DNA of 64,000 bases from Ceratobasidium sp. AG-K (taxonomy: Eukaryota; Basidiomycota; Agaricomycetes; Cantharellales; Ceratobasidiaceae). The DNA lies in assembly GCA_037039685.1 (NCBI GenBank), contig JAWNGF010000006.1, positions 682,001 to 746,000 on the forward strand, given 5' to 3'. The notes beneath the pieces are model-generated. The model saw only the letters and a list, made by a program, of their open reading frames with translations. It had not been told where the DNA came from and searched no databases. A program made the translations under genes and the position numbers. Positions 38,116 through 49,328 of this stretch are shown piece after piece; position 1 is the first letter of the stretch; each line of letters starts with the position of its first letter.

Positions 38116-38904
38116 CCAGAAAACATGGCCGAGCGCCATACCAGCTTGCCGAGGCAGCTATAGATCTGAACCAACGCTATCTTGTTTTGCTATCTACTAC
38201 AACTTTGTTGCACTCATTCTGTGTCCCTGCGGGGTGTTTTTAATTTGGAATGCATGAATCGCTTTGGAGTTTACTGTGTGAGGTTGTGTGTTTCAAGGGT
38301 TGGTTGGTCTGGGTGAATGAAGGGCAGTTGAGGGTGGGGATGGTGACATTCAAATTGTGCCGTGTACGCTGACATTGACGAACCGGGGTTGTGCTTTTAA
38401 TGGACTTGGTGTGTCATTGCATCTTAGCACGTGACCAGACCAACTTTAACTCCATCCCGTCGGGCTCCGAGACAGCGCAACACCAAGGCTCCAGAGATTC
38501 GCATGGATTCAAAAGCCCTACCCCTCGGAATCAGTATGTATCACGGTCCATTGTGGAGAACGCGGCCGGCGGCACAGTGTTTGGTCCGATCACGAGGTAG
38601 AATTGGAAATACTTCTCTAAAATAGGCAAACTCGTCATCCTGAGCTCCCAGCGACCCTCTCTGGTCATGGAGACCATGATTCATCTGGGATTTTATATGT
38701 TCCGAAGCTATCTGTACATAGGTGGCCCTTTTTCGGGCCCAATAAATTATAGGTCGAGACCGGGGCGTATCTGGGGTGCTTTGCCTGTAGCAATGTCAGG
38801 TGCGCATGAAAATTTCATTAGCAGCTCGAAGATATCTTCAGAAGTATTAAATAGCCTGCAATCGAGGACTTTTCCCCCATTCTTTCAGCTAATCTTGCGA
38901 CTCG
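38116..38904. other. Intergenic
   Basis: 3' flank of the CCCH gene and promoter of the first carboxylesterase. No coding motif is visible in the short frames at 38391-38625 and 38667-39017. Confidence 0.5.
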
Positions 38905-40957
38905 ATGCGTTTCCCGTTCGCCCTTCTTCCCGTCCTGCTATTATCTGGACATGTACGATCCGCCCAAGTGACGCTGCCTTATGGGACGTTTGTTGGACAC
39001 GACAACTATACTGTTGATTCGGGCGTCCCGTTGCCCTCGCCTGTAATCGCATACTTGAATATCCCCTACGCTGCTCCGCCGACAGGTGAACGCCGCTTCA
39101 ACTATCCTCAGCCTCCGTTGGCGACAAAGGACACGATCGATTCGACAGCTTATGGGCCTTTATGCCTGCAACCCGGGGCGTTCGCCATGGACGAGGACTG
39201 TCTCTCCCTCGCCGTATTTGCACCCCAAGGGACGGATAGCTCGGAAAAGCTTCCGGTTGTAATCTGGAGTGCGTGGATCGATTAGCTCACCGAGTATGAT
39301 ACTAATATCTCGTCTAGTCCATGGCGGTTCGTTCAATAGGGGAGCCGGGCGTACTTTCAGCATGGCGTCGATGGTGGCTAGCGCGCCGGCTAAATATATC
39401 GGTGTTTCAATCAATTATCGGGTGTGTGCCTTGACCGAGGCTCGTGTTGGCTATTGACGGATATTTGTAGATTGGAGCGCTCGGATTTTTGCCCTCTGGA
39501 CTCGCCCATCGGGAGGGCGTTTTAAATATTGGACTTTATGACCAGGCATATGCGATTGACTGGGTGCAAAAATATATCCCACTTTTCGGGGGGGATCCGG
39601 ACCAGGTACGAAGGGAGGACTTTGAAGCTTCGAAATGCTTACTCTAGTTAGGTCACATTGTTTGGGGAATCTGCCGGTGCTACGTCGGTCGGGTATCATC
39701 TTTTGCGCGTGAGCGACACGGTTCCTTTCACGCGAGTGATTATGAATTCGGGAGGGCCCACTTCCCGAGCATTCCCCAACTGGTATGTACGTGAACCCCG
39801 CGCTGCAACGTTACTTATAGGGTATCAGGACCTATCCGCTATATCAAAGGCAAACTGAAGAGTTCCTGAACCTTGCCGGGTGCTATTACGGTGAAGACGA
39901 GACGGCCACGTTCAGCTGCCTTCGAGGTCTCCCTCAGGACCGCATCAAGAATGCGAGTGCTGCAGTCTTTAGCAAATACAAGTAAGCATTGATCCCGAAT
40001 TTATGAATATCACTAATTGCAATTGAAAGTGCCGACGTGGCTTGGCCCTTTCAGCCAGTGGTTGACCACAAATTCAGTGCGTGCTCTAGGTAGACAGTGT
40101 CTCAGTATGCTAACCCAAATTAGTTGCTCGGGCAGCCCACGAATCCTGGGAGTCTGGACAAGTTAACCGAGTATCAATTTTCACCGGATTTAACTCGTAA
40201 GCTCCTCTCAACTCCGGCCCCTAACAATTCCTGAGCTCAAGGGCGTGACAGTGACGAGGGGTCCATGTGGGTTCCTAAAACCCTTAGCACGACTGAAGAG
40301 TTCAAGGCATTTTTCAAGACGTTGACACCATTGATTTCGGATGCTCAATTGCAGACCGTCGCCGATCTATACCCCGCACCCGAGCTTCCTGGATCCCCGT
40401 ATGCAAATTCGCCCCTGAGTCCTCAATTTGCACGGCTGTCTGCGGCGTACGGTGACTATGCATAGTAGGCCTGTTTCAAAATATCTCTGGGTGGAGCTCA
40501 TCGCATCTTTTAGCATTGCCCAAGCTCAAGCCACAGCCATCTACGCTGCTGAACTGGATCTACCCGTCTGGAAATACCACTTTGCTCACCTAACCCCTGG
40601 GAGTGATCCGAACCTGGGTGTGGCTCATACCTCCGAGTTGCCGTTCGTCAGCGCTGCCATTGCGCCCAGTTTGCCTGGCGAAGTGGCCGAGCAAGCCAAG
40701 CTAATGAACGCGTACTGGAGCTCATGTGGGTCTACAGTTCAAGAATGGCGATTGGTTGACTGAGTATATGCATAGTCATTGTCACAGGGGATCCGAACAA
40801 GTTGATCATCGCGAATGTCCCAAGCTGGCCTCGGTACACCACTAGCAATGCAACTCAGATCAGGTTCTCGAATGGAACCGCATACATAGAGCCTGACAGC
40901 ATCAGACGCAACGCGACAGACTTTTGGAGGAGTATCCCCGATGTGCTTATGCATTAG
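38905..40957 (+). CDS. Secreted type-B carboxylesterase/lipase, intact copy
   Basis: Alpha/beta-hydrolase of the COesterase family, which hydrolyses carboxylic esters. It has a signal peptide (MRFPFALLPVLLLSGHVRSA). Family marks: FVGHDNYTV at the N-terminus, IPYAAPPTGERRF, EDCLSLAVF, the oxyanion loop IHGGSFNRG, the nucleophile elbow GESAGA near 39663, the acid in the NSDEGSM segment near 40255, and the histidine in GVAHTSEL near 40617. Nine or so introns join in phase, one with donor GTAGGC after GDYA. It ends at TAG 40955. A second, broken copy lies downstream at 45955, separated by a MULE insertion. The substrate is unknown. Confidence 0.88.
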
Positions 40958-42018
40958 CTCGGCGTCGGAAGTCGCCGCAACTAAAAAAACTCCCAGCCTT
41001 GTATATCTCGATAACTATTTTCATGTAGAATTACTGACCAGAATTGGATAGATGTAGTTCTTGTCTAAAATTGCATTGGGCGGGCAGGCACAAGCTCGAA
41101 CTACAGCTAGCTACCTGAGGTTGCAGCCCTTGTTACGACGACATCAGCTGGTCAAAGCTGATTAGGATGCCTGGTTCCTAGTGGCCATTTGAATTGGGGT
41201 GCATGGGCCGCTTTGAGAACGAATGAATGCACGAGTCGGCCGCTATTCTCCACATACAGTATGTGTGTCCAAGACTATACGAGCATGAGGAGTGCGTGAG
41301 TTGACCGGAGCCGACGCACGAAGTACACATTAGATAACCCGAGATTGACTGGGGGTAGGCACTAATCATGTTCGTCATGGTCACTGGCACAGGGAACCTG
41401 TTTTGCGCTTCCACAAGGTGCGGGATGAAGTACTACTCACCTTCTAAAACAATTACTAGGACTATGTAGTCCAATAGATTGAAACACCTGGGATCGGTTA
41501 AAATTCGGTTGCCTGGGTTCACAGTCACAGTTTTTGAAGGTCTAGTGTCAGGTAGAGTAAGTTCGAGGGTTGTAACCCCAATCAAATACAAACTCTACAA
41601 AAAGCCCAAAATCTCGTTCGTCTCGTGGGGTCTCGGGATTCAGGGGAGGTGCTCGTCTGGCTCGCAAGCGCTCGTGATGTCTCGTGAGCCCTCGCGAGAT
41701 AAGCGCGCATCTCGCTCTTGATTGCTCGCGAGCCCTCAGGAGCGCTTAGGAGCCGCCACGAGCTCGGCGAGTACCTCCCATTGATCCCGAGACCACACGA
41801 GATTCTTGGGTTTTGCTGACGTAAGTACAATTCCGGTAGGCAGTATTTCTGGGCCGACCCGAGTAGGGTGACATGCGTGGCACACACCTCTACTCTAGTC
41901 AACCAGCAGACCCAAATTAGGTAATTTATGGGACCACGTACACAAGACCCATGGCAAAGTCCAAATACAATATACTCTGCTAGAACCATAGGCTCGATTA
42001 TTGGAAATTAATCTAACG
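40958..42018. other. Intergenic carrying a MITE
   Basis: 3' flank of the intact esterase. No gene is visible. Contains the CTCG-rich MITE copy B (listed separately). Confidence 0.5.
41597..41815. repeat. CTCG-rich foldback MITE, copy B
   Basis: About 210 bp with inverted ends. The left arm (CCCAAAATCTCGTTCG then TCTCGGGATTCA) matches the reverse complement of the right arm (CCCAAGAATCTCGTG then TCTCGGGATCAA). The interior is dense in CTCG/CGAG. It is the same kind of element as 1428-1675. I could not fix a target-site duplication. Confidence 0.6.
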
Positions 42019-42027
42019 TAGGCGATA

Positions 42028-45000
42028 GGGCAGTCAGTCGTCAAATGACAGTTCCCATATTGGGACTAGGGTCGACTACAAAGAAGCGTCTGTTCGGCTC
42101 CCGCATTGGCTTCCACCGACTCAGGCGAGACGGCCCGCAGACGGCCGGTGCCCCTCGGCACTTACGTGATACCTATGCCCGGCCGGTTGCCGTACCTATT
42201 ACCGGAGCGCGCCCGTATTGACTCGAAGGCCAAACACTAAGTCAGACTGGCTTAGATTTATTGCTCGAACAAGTTGATAGACATTACAAACGAAAATTAG
42301 ACTGAAATAGTGTAGTTATTAGCATAAGTAAATACATGGGTGAGTTAATGGAAACTATGAGACTGTTTTCGGTATTGTCGCCTCTCTGGCGAAGCTGGAA
42401 TGGGGATGTTGTCCGTGTTATGTTGTGTGGAGGGCTGGGCTTGACTCTGTGTTGGCGGGAACGAGGGTGCTGTCGTACGGCGAAGGAGGCCTCGAATCCT
42501 AGATGATAGAGATTCGAGGGCATCCGCATACCGCTCGTATTCCTGTCGGTGGATGGAGACTTCCATGTCTCGGTAGTGGATATGGTCCAATGCGGCGTGT
42601 ATGCCCGGGACGAGCTTCATAGTTTTTTTCATGGTGTATGTCGTGCGTGCAATTAGCTGTTCGGAAAGGCCCCGCGCGCTAGTGCTTTCGGGCTAGAAAC
42701 AAAGTTAGATGATCAATAAGCGCTGTTGATGGTCAATAGAGTCGCGCCCACCTCATCAATTTCGTGGCCCGACAACGACGACACATACTCGTCGCTCTCG
42801 TCTTCCTCGCTTTCTTCTGCGTCCCTGCTGTCTCCGGGCCCCTCGTCTTCCGTGTTCGTGTAACTGTAGTTGTTGCTGTCGTCTAGGTCATCCAGGTCGT
42901 CTAGGTCGCCCAGAAACCCGCCCCGCAAGGCCTCGTCAACGTAACGAGCCGCTCGCGACACGGCCGTGTCCGCACTCGGCTCGGCCGCATTCGCGTTTGT
43001 GGTGCTATTCGAGACGTCGTGTCGCCCGACCAGGACGTATCGATTCGCGAGGGCGTGTATACGAATTGCTGACGCCTTGTCGACTGGCAGTTCAATGTCG
43101 GGCGTGTACACGATCGGGTCGTAGGGCTGGTACTGCAGCGCCCAGGCTCGGAAACTGCGCGTCTGGCATAGCCCCGCCCGAATGTGCTTGCACGCTCCGC
43201 CGCGCTATGCAAAATCGGGGCAAGAGCACGACGCACTCGAGTCGAACCCAAACCGGACCCTGTACGCGATGGGGGCACCGCCTGCGTCCGTCGAGTTTAA
43301 CGAAACGCAGGTGAGTAGAATACCTGTCTGTTGCACGACAGGGATACTGACTCGGTTCGATTCGAGCAGCATTCTAGCTTCATGGTCTCGTCGTGGGTCG
43401 TTCTGCAAGAATGCTACGACGGGCTCGATTGGTTTATGAAGGCTGTTCCCCAGCAGCTGAGCTGCACCCGGGATGCCTCCCAGAGCCCGCCTCACCATTA
43501 CTCGCTCCTCCTCCTCGAGCCGACGCTGCAGGAAAATGCTTGGGGCAATTTTCGTTGCGAGCATCATTACCAGGGTATCGGCTCGGACTCGACGACCACC
43601 TCTCGACCAGCGCTTGAGGTGCTTGTGCTTCAACAGGCCATTGAAGGACTCAAGATGATTTGTTGTCGGTATGATCCCCTCTAGTGGAACCTGTATCACC
43701 GCGGCAGCTGATAACCTCCCAAACTCTGACCAGCTCTCCCACAGCGCCCGCGTTAGCCAGTAGGATGACAAATAACGGACGTGTGAGAGTCCTTTGGCTG
43801 CAGCGTGAGCATAGGATGTGGTCCTGGATAGCTGGTTCAACGATGCAATCTCCTGGTGTACCAGGTTCCAGGCCTTCTTGAAGTCCGTCGAGTGGACGAG
43901 CTGGTTCTCGAGGGCGATGAGATGGTCCCGAATGGTCGACGCGCCAGGCATGCTTTTAGGTAAGAGTTTGGCTCGGTGGTTTGTCCAACATTGGCGGAGG
44001 TGGAACTGACAAATGAGCAGGCGAATGTCGCCGAAAACATTGAGGAGAGCTCCTCGCTCTTTGAAATCCGTGTCGGTAATTGCAACAGCTGGTCTAAACT
44101 CAGCTTGACGGTAAGAGGAGACTGCTTCCCGCCACTGCGCCAGCAGCTTGACCAATATGGACGTGTCATAGCCACCACATGTCGACTGGTTGCCAGCGGG
44201 CGCAGAGAACAGAAGGAATGCAAGAGGTACGCCGTGGTTTTGTTCGTCAACCCCCATCACAATGAATAACAGCAAACGTCGGTCACAGACTCCGAATGTG
44301 CCATCGAGGAGGATTTGTTTCCAGTGGCTGTACTGCCAAGCAGCCTCCTTCATTTCGTCTGTGGCAATGCAGACCTCAAGACGGTTGTTTCTCTTGGTTC
44401 GGGCAGAGTAATGGAAAATGGCCTGGGCAAGTGCTGGATGATACGACGGGGATTTTGGTTCCAGCCAATCATGGATATTCTTGTGCAGCTGCTCCTTTAC
44501 GTTGATCCCCTGAGTTCGGAAGTACTGACTGTATAGGCTTGCAGAGTCATATCGGCGTAGAAGATACCGGTAACCCCCCAGCGAGTCAGACTGGCCACGA
44601 TAACGACGCCCAAGGACCATCTCATGGTTCCGTTCGTGAATTTCTGAAATGCTATACAGGCACGGTAAGTGTTGGGTCAATTTTCTTCAGAAAATACTCA
44701 CGTTGCCCCATTATGTAGCTGCTCTAAGGCCATCTCAGACACACTCGGGTGCAGTGGGAGATCGGGAACACGGTTAATAGGGGCATCTTGGCATTCCTGG
44801 CCGTGTTCAAGGTAGCCGTGTATGCGTCGAATCTTGCCTGTTGACTGCTCTGTGATCAGCTCGACATGTGCAAGGCAACCAGTAAATCCATATGGTAAGC
44901 GGCGCTTCAGTGTCTTCCGGAGCTGGTGGTCAATGCCACAGGTGCTGAAAATTGAGTCAACTACATGTTGTGTTCTAGGGTGAGAATGTACATACCATTG

Positions 45001-45613
45001 AAACAATACACGTCAGTGCTTCTCATTTGTGTTATTGCTCCATTGTGTTGTCCATTTACTTCCCAGCTCCTCGAGTGAAACGGCATCCAGCTTGTGGGAT
45101 ACCAACAGCTCCTGTGCATCCGACTGCTGAGAGTCGTCAAACTGCTGGTCTATGAGCTTTGGAGACTTCAAGCCATATAATGAGTCAAGTGAACCATGTT
45201 GAAAACTAGTGAGAACTAGTGTATTCAACTGGACCTACAACATGAACATTAGCGTATGTTTCAGTTCTAAACAAAAGAGCTACCTTGGACTGTGGTACAG
45301 CTACTCTTCGTGTTGGTGATGCAATATTCTCGGGTGTAAGCACAGGTTCAAAGCGTATAGACATAGCTCCCAATGGAGTGTATAGCACGACTAATAAGGT
45401 AGTAGTACAAGTAAGGTGCAACAACGGTACACGTGAGCTACCTAGGTATTACTAAGCGGCACCAGCACTGGCATGGAATTACCGAGTGGCACTGGCCATC
45501 TGCGGGCCGTCTCGCCGGAGTCGGTGGAAGCCATGTCGGGAGCCGAACATGACGTTTCTTTGTAATCGACTCTAGTCCCAATATGGGAACTGTCATTTGA
45601 CGACTGACTGCCC
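42028..45613 (-). mobile_element. MULE DNA transposon with long TIRs and 9-bp TSD
   Basis: The element is bounded by direct repeats TAGGCGATA at 42019-42027 and 45614-45622. Its ends are inverted repeats starting GGGCAGTCAGTCGTCAAATG. They stay nearly identical for about 130 bp and recognisably related for about 170 bp. Long TIRs, a 9-bp duplication and an internal MULE-type transposase fit the Mutator superfamily. It sits between two tandem carboxylesterase copies. The perfect target duplication indicates an intact insertion, although its gene carries lesions. Confidence 0.9.
42345..45364 (-). pseudogene. MULE transposase with SWIM finger, two lesions
   Basis: The gene inside the MULE, start about 45364. 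It carries a FAR1-like zinc region (CGIDHQLRKTLKRRLPYG), the MULE catalytic core with ILLDGTFGVCDRRLLLF (first Asp), ICQFHLRQCW and TTNHLESFNGLLK, then the SWIM finger CSCPDFA-stop-RGGACKHIRAG, an acidic Asp/Glu/Ser stretch, and a C-terminal helical segment. An in-frame TAG at 43205-43207 interrupts the SWIM finger, and the frame on both sides is otherwise continuous. Near 45062-45064 one extra G appears to shift the frame: LEEL continues naturally as EVNGQHNGAITQMRSTDVYC in the next frame. Unless the stop is read through, the product lacks the finger. Confidence 0.8.
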
Positions 45614-45954
45614 TAGGCGATAACACACAGCCTCTACTACCCTGGAAACGCGGCCGATATAACACAGCTGGGGGCATCTATCTTCTATCTACAATTGACT
45701 TTTCCCTTCCAGGCCAATTGGGGGGAAACAGTAGTCTATCGTTCGGGTTTAATACCGTTGATGGTAGAGAAGAAATTGTCGGTTTCCTGCTGGGCACCGG
45801 CTTTATTGCAACTCTTGGGAGCTTGTCCGACTTGTAATACATATTACTAGGGACTTGGTTATTTGTAGAAGCACCCTAAGCATATTTAATAGCGGGAATC
45901 CATCAACAGCGCAATATCGTTCTTCCACCCTTGCGGTTGCCTGAGCTAAGGTCA
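45614..45954. other. 5' flank of the second carboxylesterase
   Basis: Short region between the MULE target duplication and the ATG. It presumably held the promoter of the esterase copy. No further feature is visible. Confidence 0.45.
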
Positions 45955-48025
45955 ATGATGCATCCTACCTTGGCCTTTGTTCTCCCAGTGATACTGTTTC
46001 CCCATTGTACGCTGGCTGCTCAAGTGGTACTACCTTATGGCACATTCGTTGGACATGACAATTATACGAGTGACTCGGGCATTGCGCTACCGTCGCCTCT
46101 CACCGCATACCTGAAGATTCCATATGCCGCACCACCGACAGGAGAACGTCGCTTCAACTATCCGCAGCCTCCCTTGTCAACGAATATCACAATCAGTTCT
46201 ACAGAGTACGGCCCAATATGCCCACAGGCGGGGACAGCTTACATGGACGAGGATTGCCTATCTCTCGCTGTGTTTGCCCCTCACAAGGCGAATAGCTCAG
46301 AGAAGCTTCCGGTTGTAATCTGGAGGGCGTGGAATAAACGCGTGCTGAGTGGAACGCTGACAAATAATACGCAGTTCCGGGCGGTGCGTTCAACAGGGGA
46401 AGCGGGCGTTCACTTAATCTCGCATCAATGGTGTCCAATGCGCCCGCTAGGTACATTGGCGTTTCAATCAATCATCGGGTATATTTTGCCGTACCTAAGC
46501 TTTATATTGACTATTGACTATTCATTTGCAGATTGGAGCGCTTGGCTTTTTACCTTCCAACCTCACTCACCGTGCAAACCTTCTGAATATTGGACTCTAC
46601 GATCAGGCGTATGCGATTGAATGGGTACAGAAATATATCACGCTTTTCGGGGGGGATCCGGACCAGGTAGGAAATGAGGACCATGAAGCTCAGTATCGCT
46701 TACTTTGGTCAGGTCACTTTATTTGGGGAATCCGCTGGTGCTACGTCGATTGGGTATCATCTTTTACGTGTGGACGGCCCCGTTTCATTTAAGCGAGTTA
46801 TTATGAACTCGGGAGGACCTACCTCTCGGGCATTCCCCAACTGGTATGTAGTAGGTAGAACGCCCAGTTAACAACGCCAATTGTGCCGTATTAGGACCTA
46901 TCCCCTATATCAAACTCAGACTGAAGAGTTCCTGAACCTCACAGGGTGTTTTTGTGGCGAAGACGAGACGGCCATGTTCAGCTGTCTTCGAGATCTTTCT
47001 CAAGATAGCATCAAGAACGCCAGTGTTACGGTCTTTACCAAGTACAAGTAAGCTCTTGGTACAAACCCACGAACACATCTCATTGTCATGGATAGTGCCG
47101 ACGTAGCCTGGCCATTCCAACCGGTCGTCGATCAAAAATTCAGTATGTGTCCTAGGCAAATTGTGGCTCGATGCGCTAATGCAAAGTAGTTGCCCGGGCA
47201 GCTCACGAGTCATGGGAGTCTGGGCAGGTAACCCGAGTATCAATATTCACTGGGTTCAACTCGTAAGTTCAGCTAGTCTAGAATTTTTACTGGTTATGAC
47301 CTTAACTGTGCTACACAGTGACGAAGGTTCGATGTACGTTCCCCGAAATTTCAATACAACTTTGGAGTTTCAGGGATTTTTCAAGACACTGGCACCGACG
47401 AGTTCGGATACGCAGCTGCAGACAGTTGCCGACCTGTACCCAGCACCAGAGGTCCCTGGATCCTTCTATGCAAACTCCCCTTTTAGTCCACAATTTTCAC
47501 GGCTTTCTGCAGCATATGGCGACTTTGCATAGTAGGTGAACGCTATATACTCTATGAATGGAGCTAATTGAGCCCCACTTAGCATTGTTCAAGTCCAAGC
47601 CACGGCTATATATGCTGCTGAACTGGGACTGCCTGTCTAGAAATATCACTTTGCTCACTTAACTCCCGGGAGTGATGTGAATCTCGGTGTCGCTCATGCA
47701 TCTGAGTTGCAATTTGTCAGTGCTGCCATCGCAGCTGCTTCGCCTGGTGAAGTGGCCGAGCAAGCCAAGCTAATGAACGCATACTGGAGCTCATGTAGGT
47801 CCGGATCCAGAGGTTATGACTAGTTGACTGATTGCGTGCATAGTCATTGTTACCGGAGACCCAAACAAGTTGGTCAATTCAGCCGTCCCAGCCTGGCCTC
47901 AATACACTACCAACGAACAAATCCAACTCAGGTTCTCAAATGGGACTGCATACATCGAGCCTGATAGCATTAGACGAAATGCAACAGACTTCTGGAGGAG
48001 TATCCCGGAGGTTCTCATGCATTAG
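45955..48025 (+). pseudogene. Type-B carboxylesterase, broken tandem copy
   Basis: Paralogue of 38905 with a signal peptide (MMHPTLAFVLPVILF) and the same exon layout. GESAGA and NSDEGSM are kept. Lesions relative to the intact copy: the first intron donor GT is GG (46325-46326), the oxyanion HGG reads PGG (46377), and a Trp codon TGG has become TAG (47638-47640) just before the catalytic-histidine region. The later exons (GVAHASEL, then the C-terminal FWRSIPEVLMH) remain recognisable. The product would lack the catalytic His. It is probably a recent pseudogene. Confidence 0.82.
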
Positions 48026-49328
48026 TGGCCCATACTAGTGGGAAGTTCCAACGTGGCGTCTGCTGTGCGCGAGCCAAAATGGCTATGGGACTCGGAAAAT
48101 TCAATAAAAATTCTGAATTAAATGCATAAACTACAAGCACCTGATCATTGTGAATGCAAAACTGGGATCGTGGTCATCCACTACATAGCTGGTGCTAATG
48201 TACACATTTGGCGACTGGGAACGTAATCATGACCATACAAATGAAATTGGATTGCTACGTACAGGTTGAATTCCATTTCATTCCCTACTAGAACAGATGT
48301 CGAAGGTGAGGGTGCTATGAAGGCGAGAAGAAAAACTCGACATGAAAGGCAATATACGTATCTGTGCGCGTGTCCACTGGGTAGCGACATTACTGCAAAC
48401 GGCGAGTGCACAGCGCATAGCAGAAGCTAGAATCTACAAATTGCTTGGGTACGCCAATCGGAAAATGAAAATGGGAACCGCATATGGGAGTTGCGATACA
48501 CCAGGTTACATCCCAGGTACCAACAATTTGACCACTTTGCCACCCATAAGGGCAAACGAGGTCCACCCAGCAAGCCAGCGCTTCGAGCCTAGAACAAATA
48601 AATTGACAATTAGCCCAAACTTTGAAGTTTGAGGGTGTCCACCAGCATCAAACTTGACTCTGCGAATACCCGGAAGCTGAGCTACCCCACCAGACTCACC
48701 GGTGCAACTTCAAGAATATATTAGATTACTTTCTTCACTACTGCGGCTCCAGGGCTGATTGATGTATGCGCGAAGGCTCTATGGTGAAGTAGGAGCTCTT
48801 GCGAACACAAAGCCTTCAGAGTTGTAACGTATACAACATCCTGGTGGTTCACAATTCAGGACTAACTTGCGCTCAGGAATAGCCTCAGATGGCTGCAATT
48901 TCCAAATCGGTCCACCCTGGTAGGCACTTGCTTAGACTCGCTAGAAGTGACAAAAGAGATGAATGCAATCCAAGATTAATGATTATAGCCTTCAACCAGG
49001 GGAAAGGATGGAAGCTTAACTTGTCCGTGAGTTTATTAGTGATTGCAGTGGGTTCAATTTGTGCCAGTGGAAAGGGACTGGAGTGCCCTAACCTAATATT
49101 TCACATCTGGATTTACACGCGCTAGAACCCATGTTACTCCGCCTTACCGAGGTTAGGAAGTGTGCGCCGCCTGTACTTCAACAGAGGGCAGTATAGATGA
49201 CCTAAGGCTACGTCAAAGCGCGTTCGAGTTTTGTTGGCGCTTATAGCCCACTGACTGATTGGCAATTGGCCAGCGCGTCTTGAGCCTGCCACCCCATAGC
49301 TACTACCATCACCCACTAATTGGCCAGT
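48026..49328. other. Intergenic
   Basis: No gene is supported. Short frames (48342-48632, 48889-49125) have no motif or splice partner. The last part should contain the promoter of the F-box gene. Confidence 0.5.
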
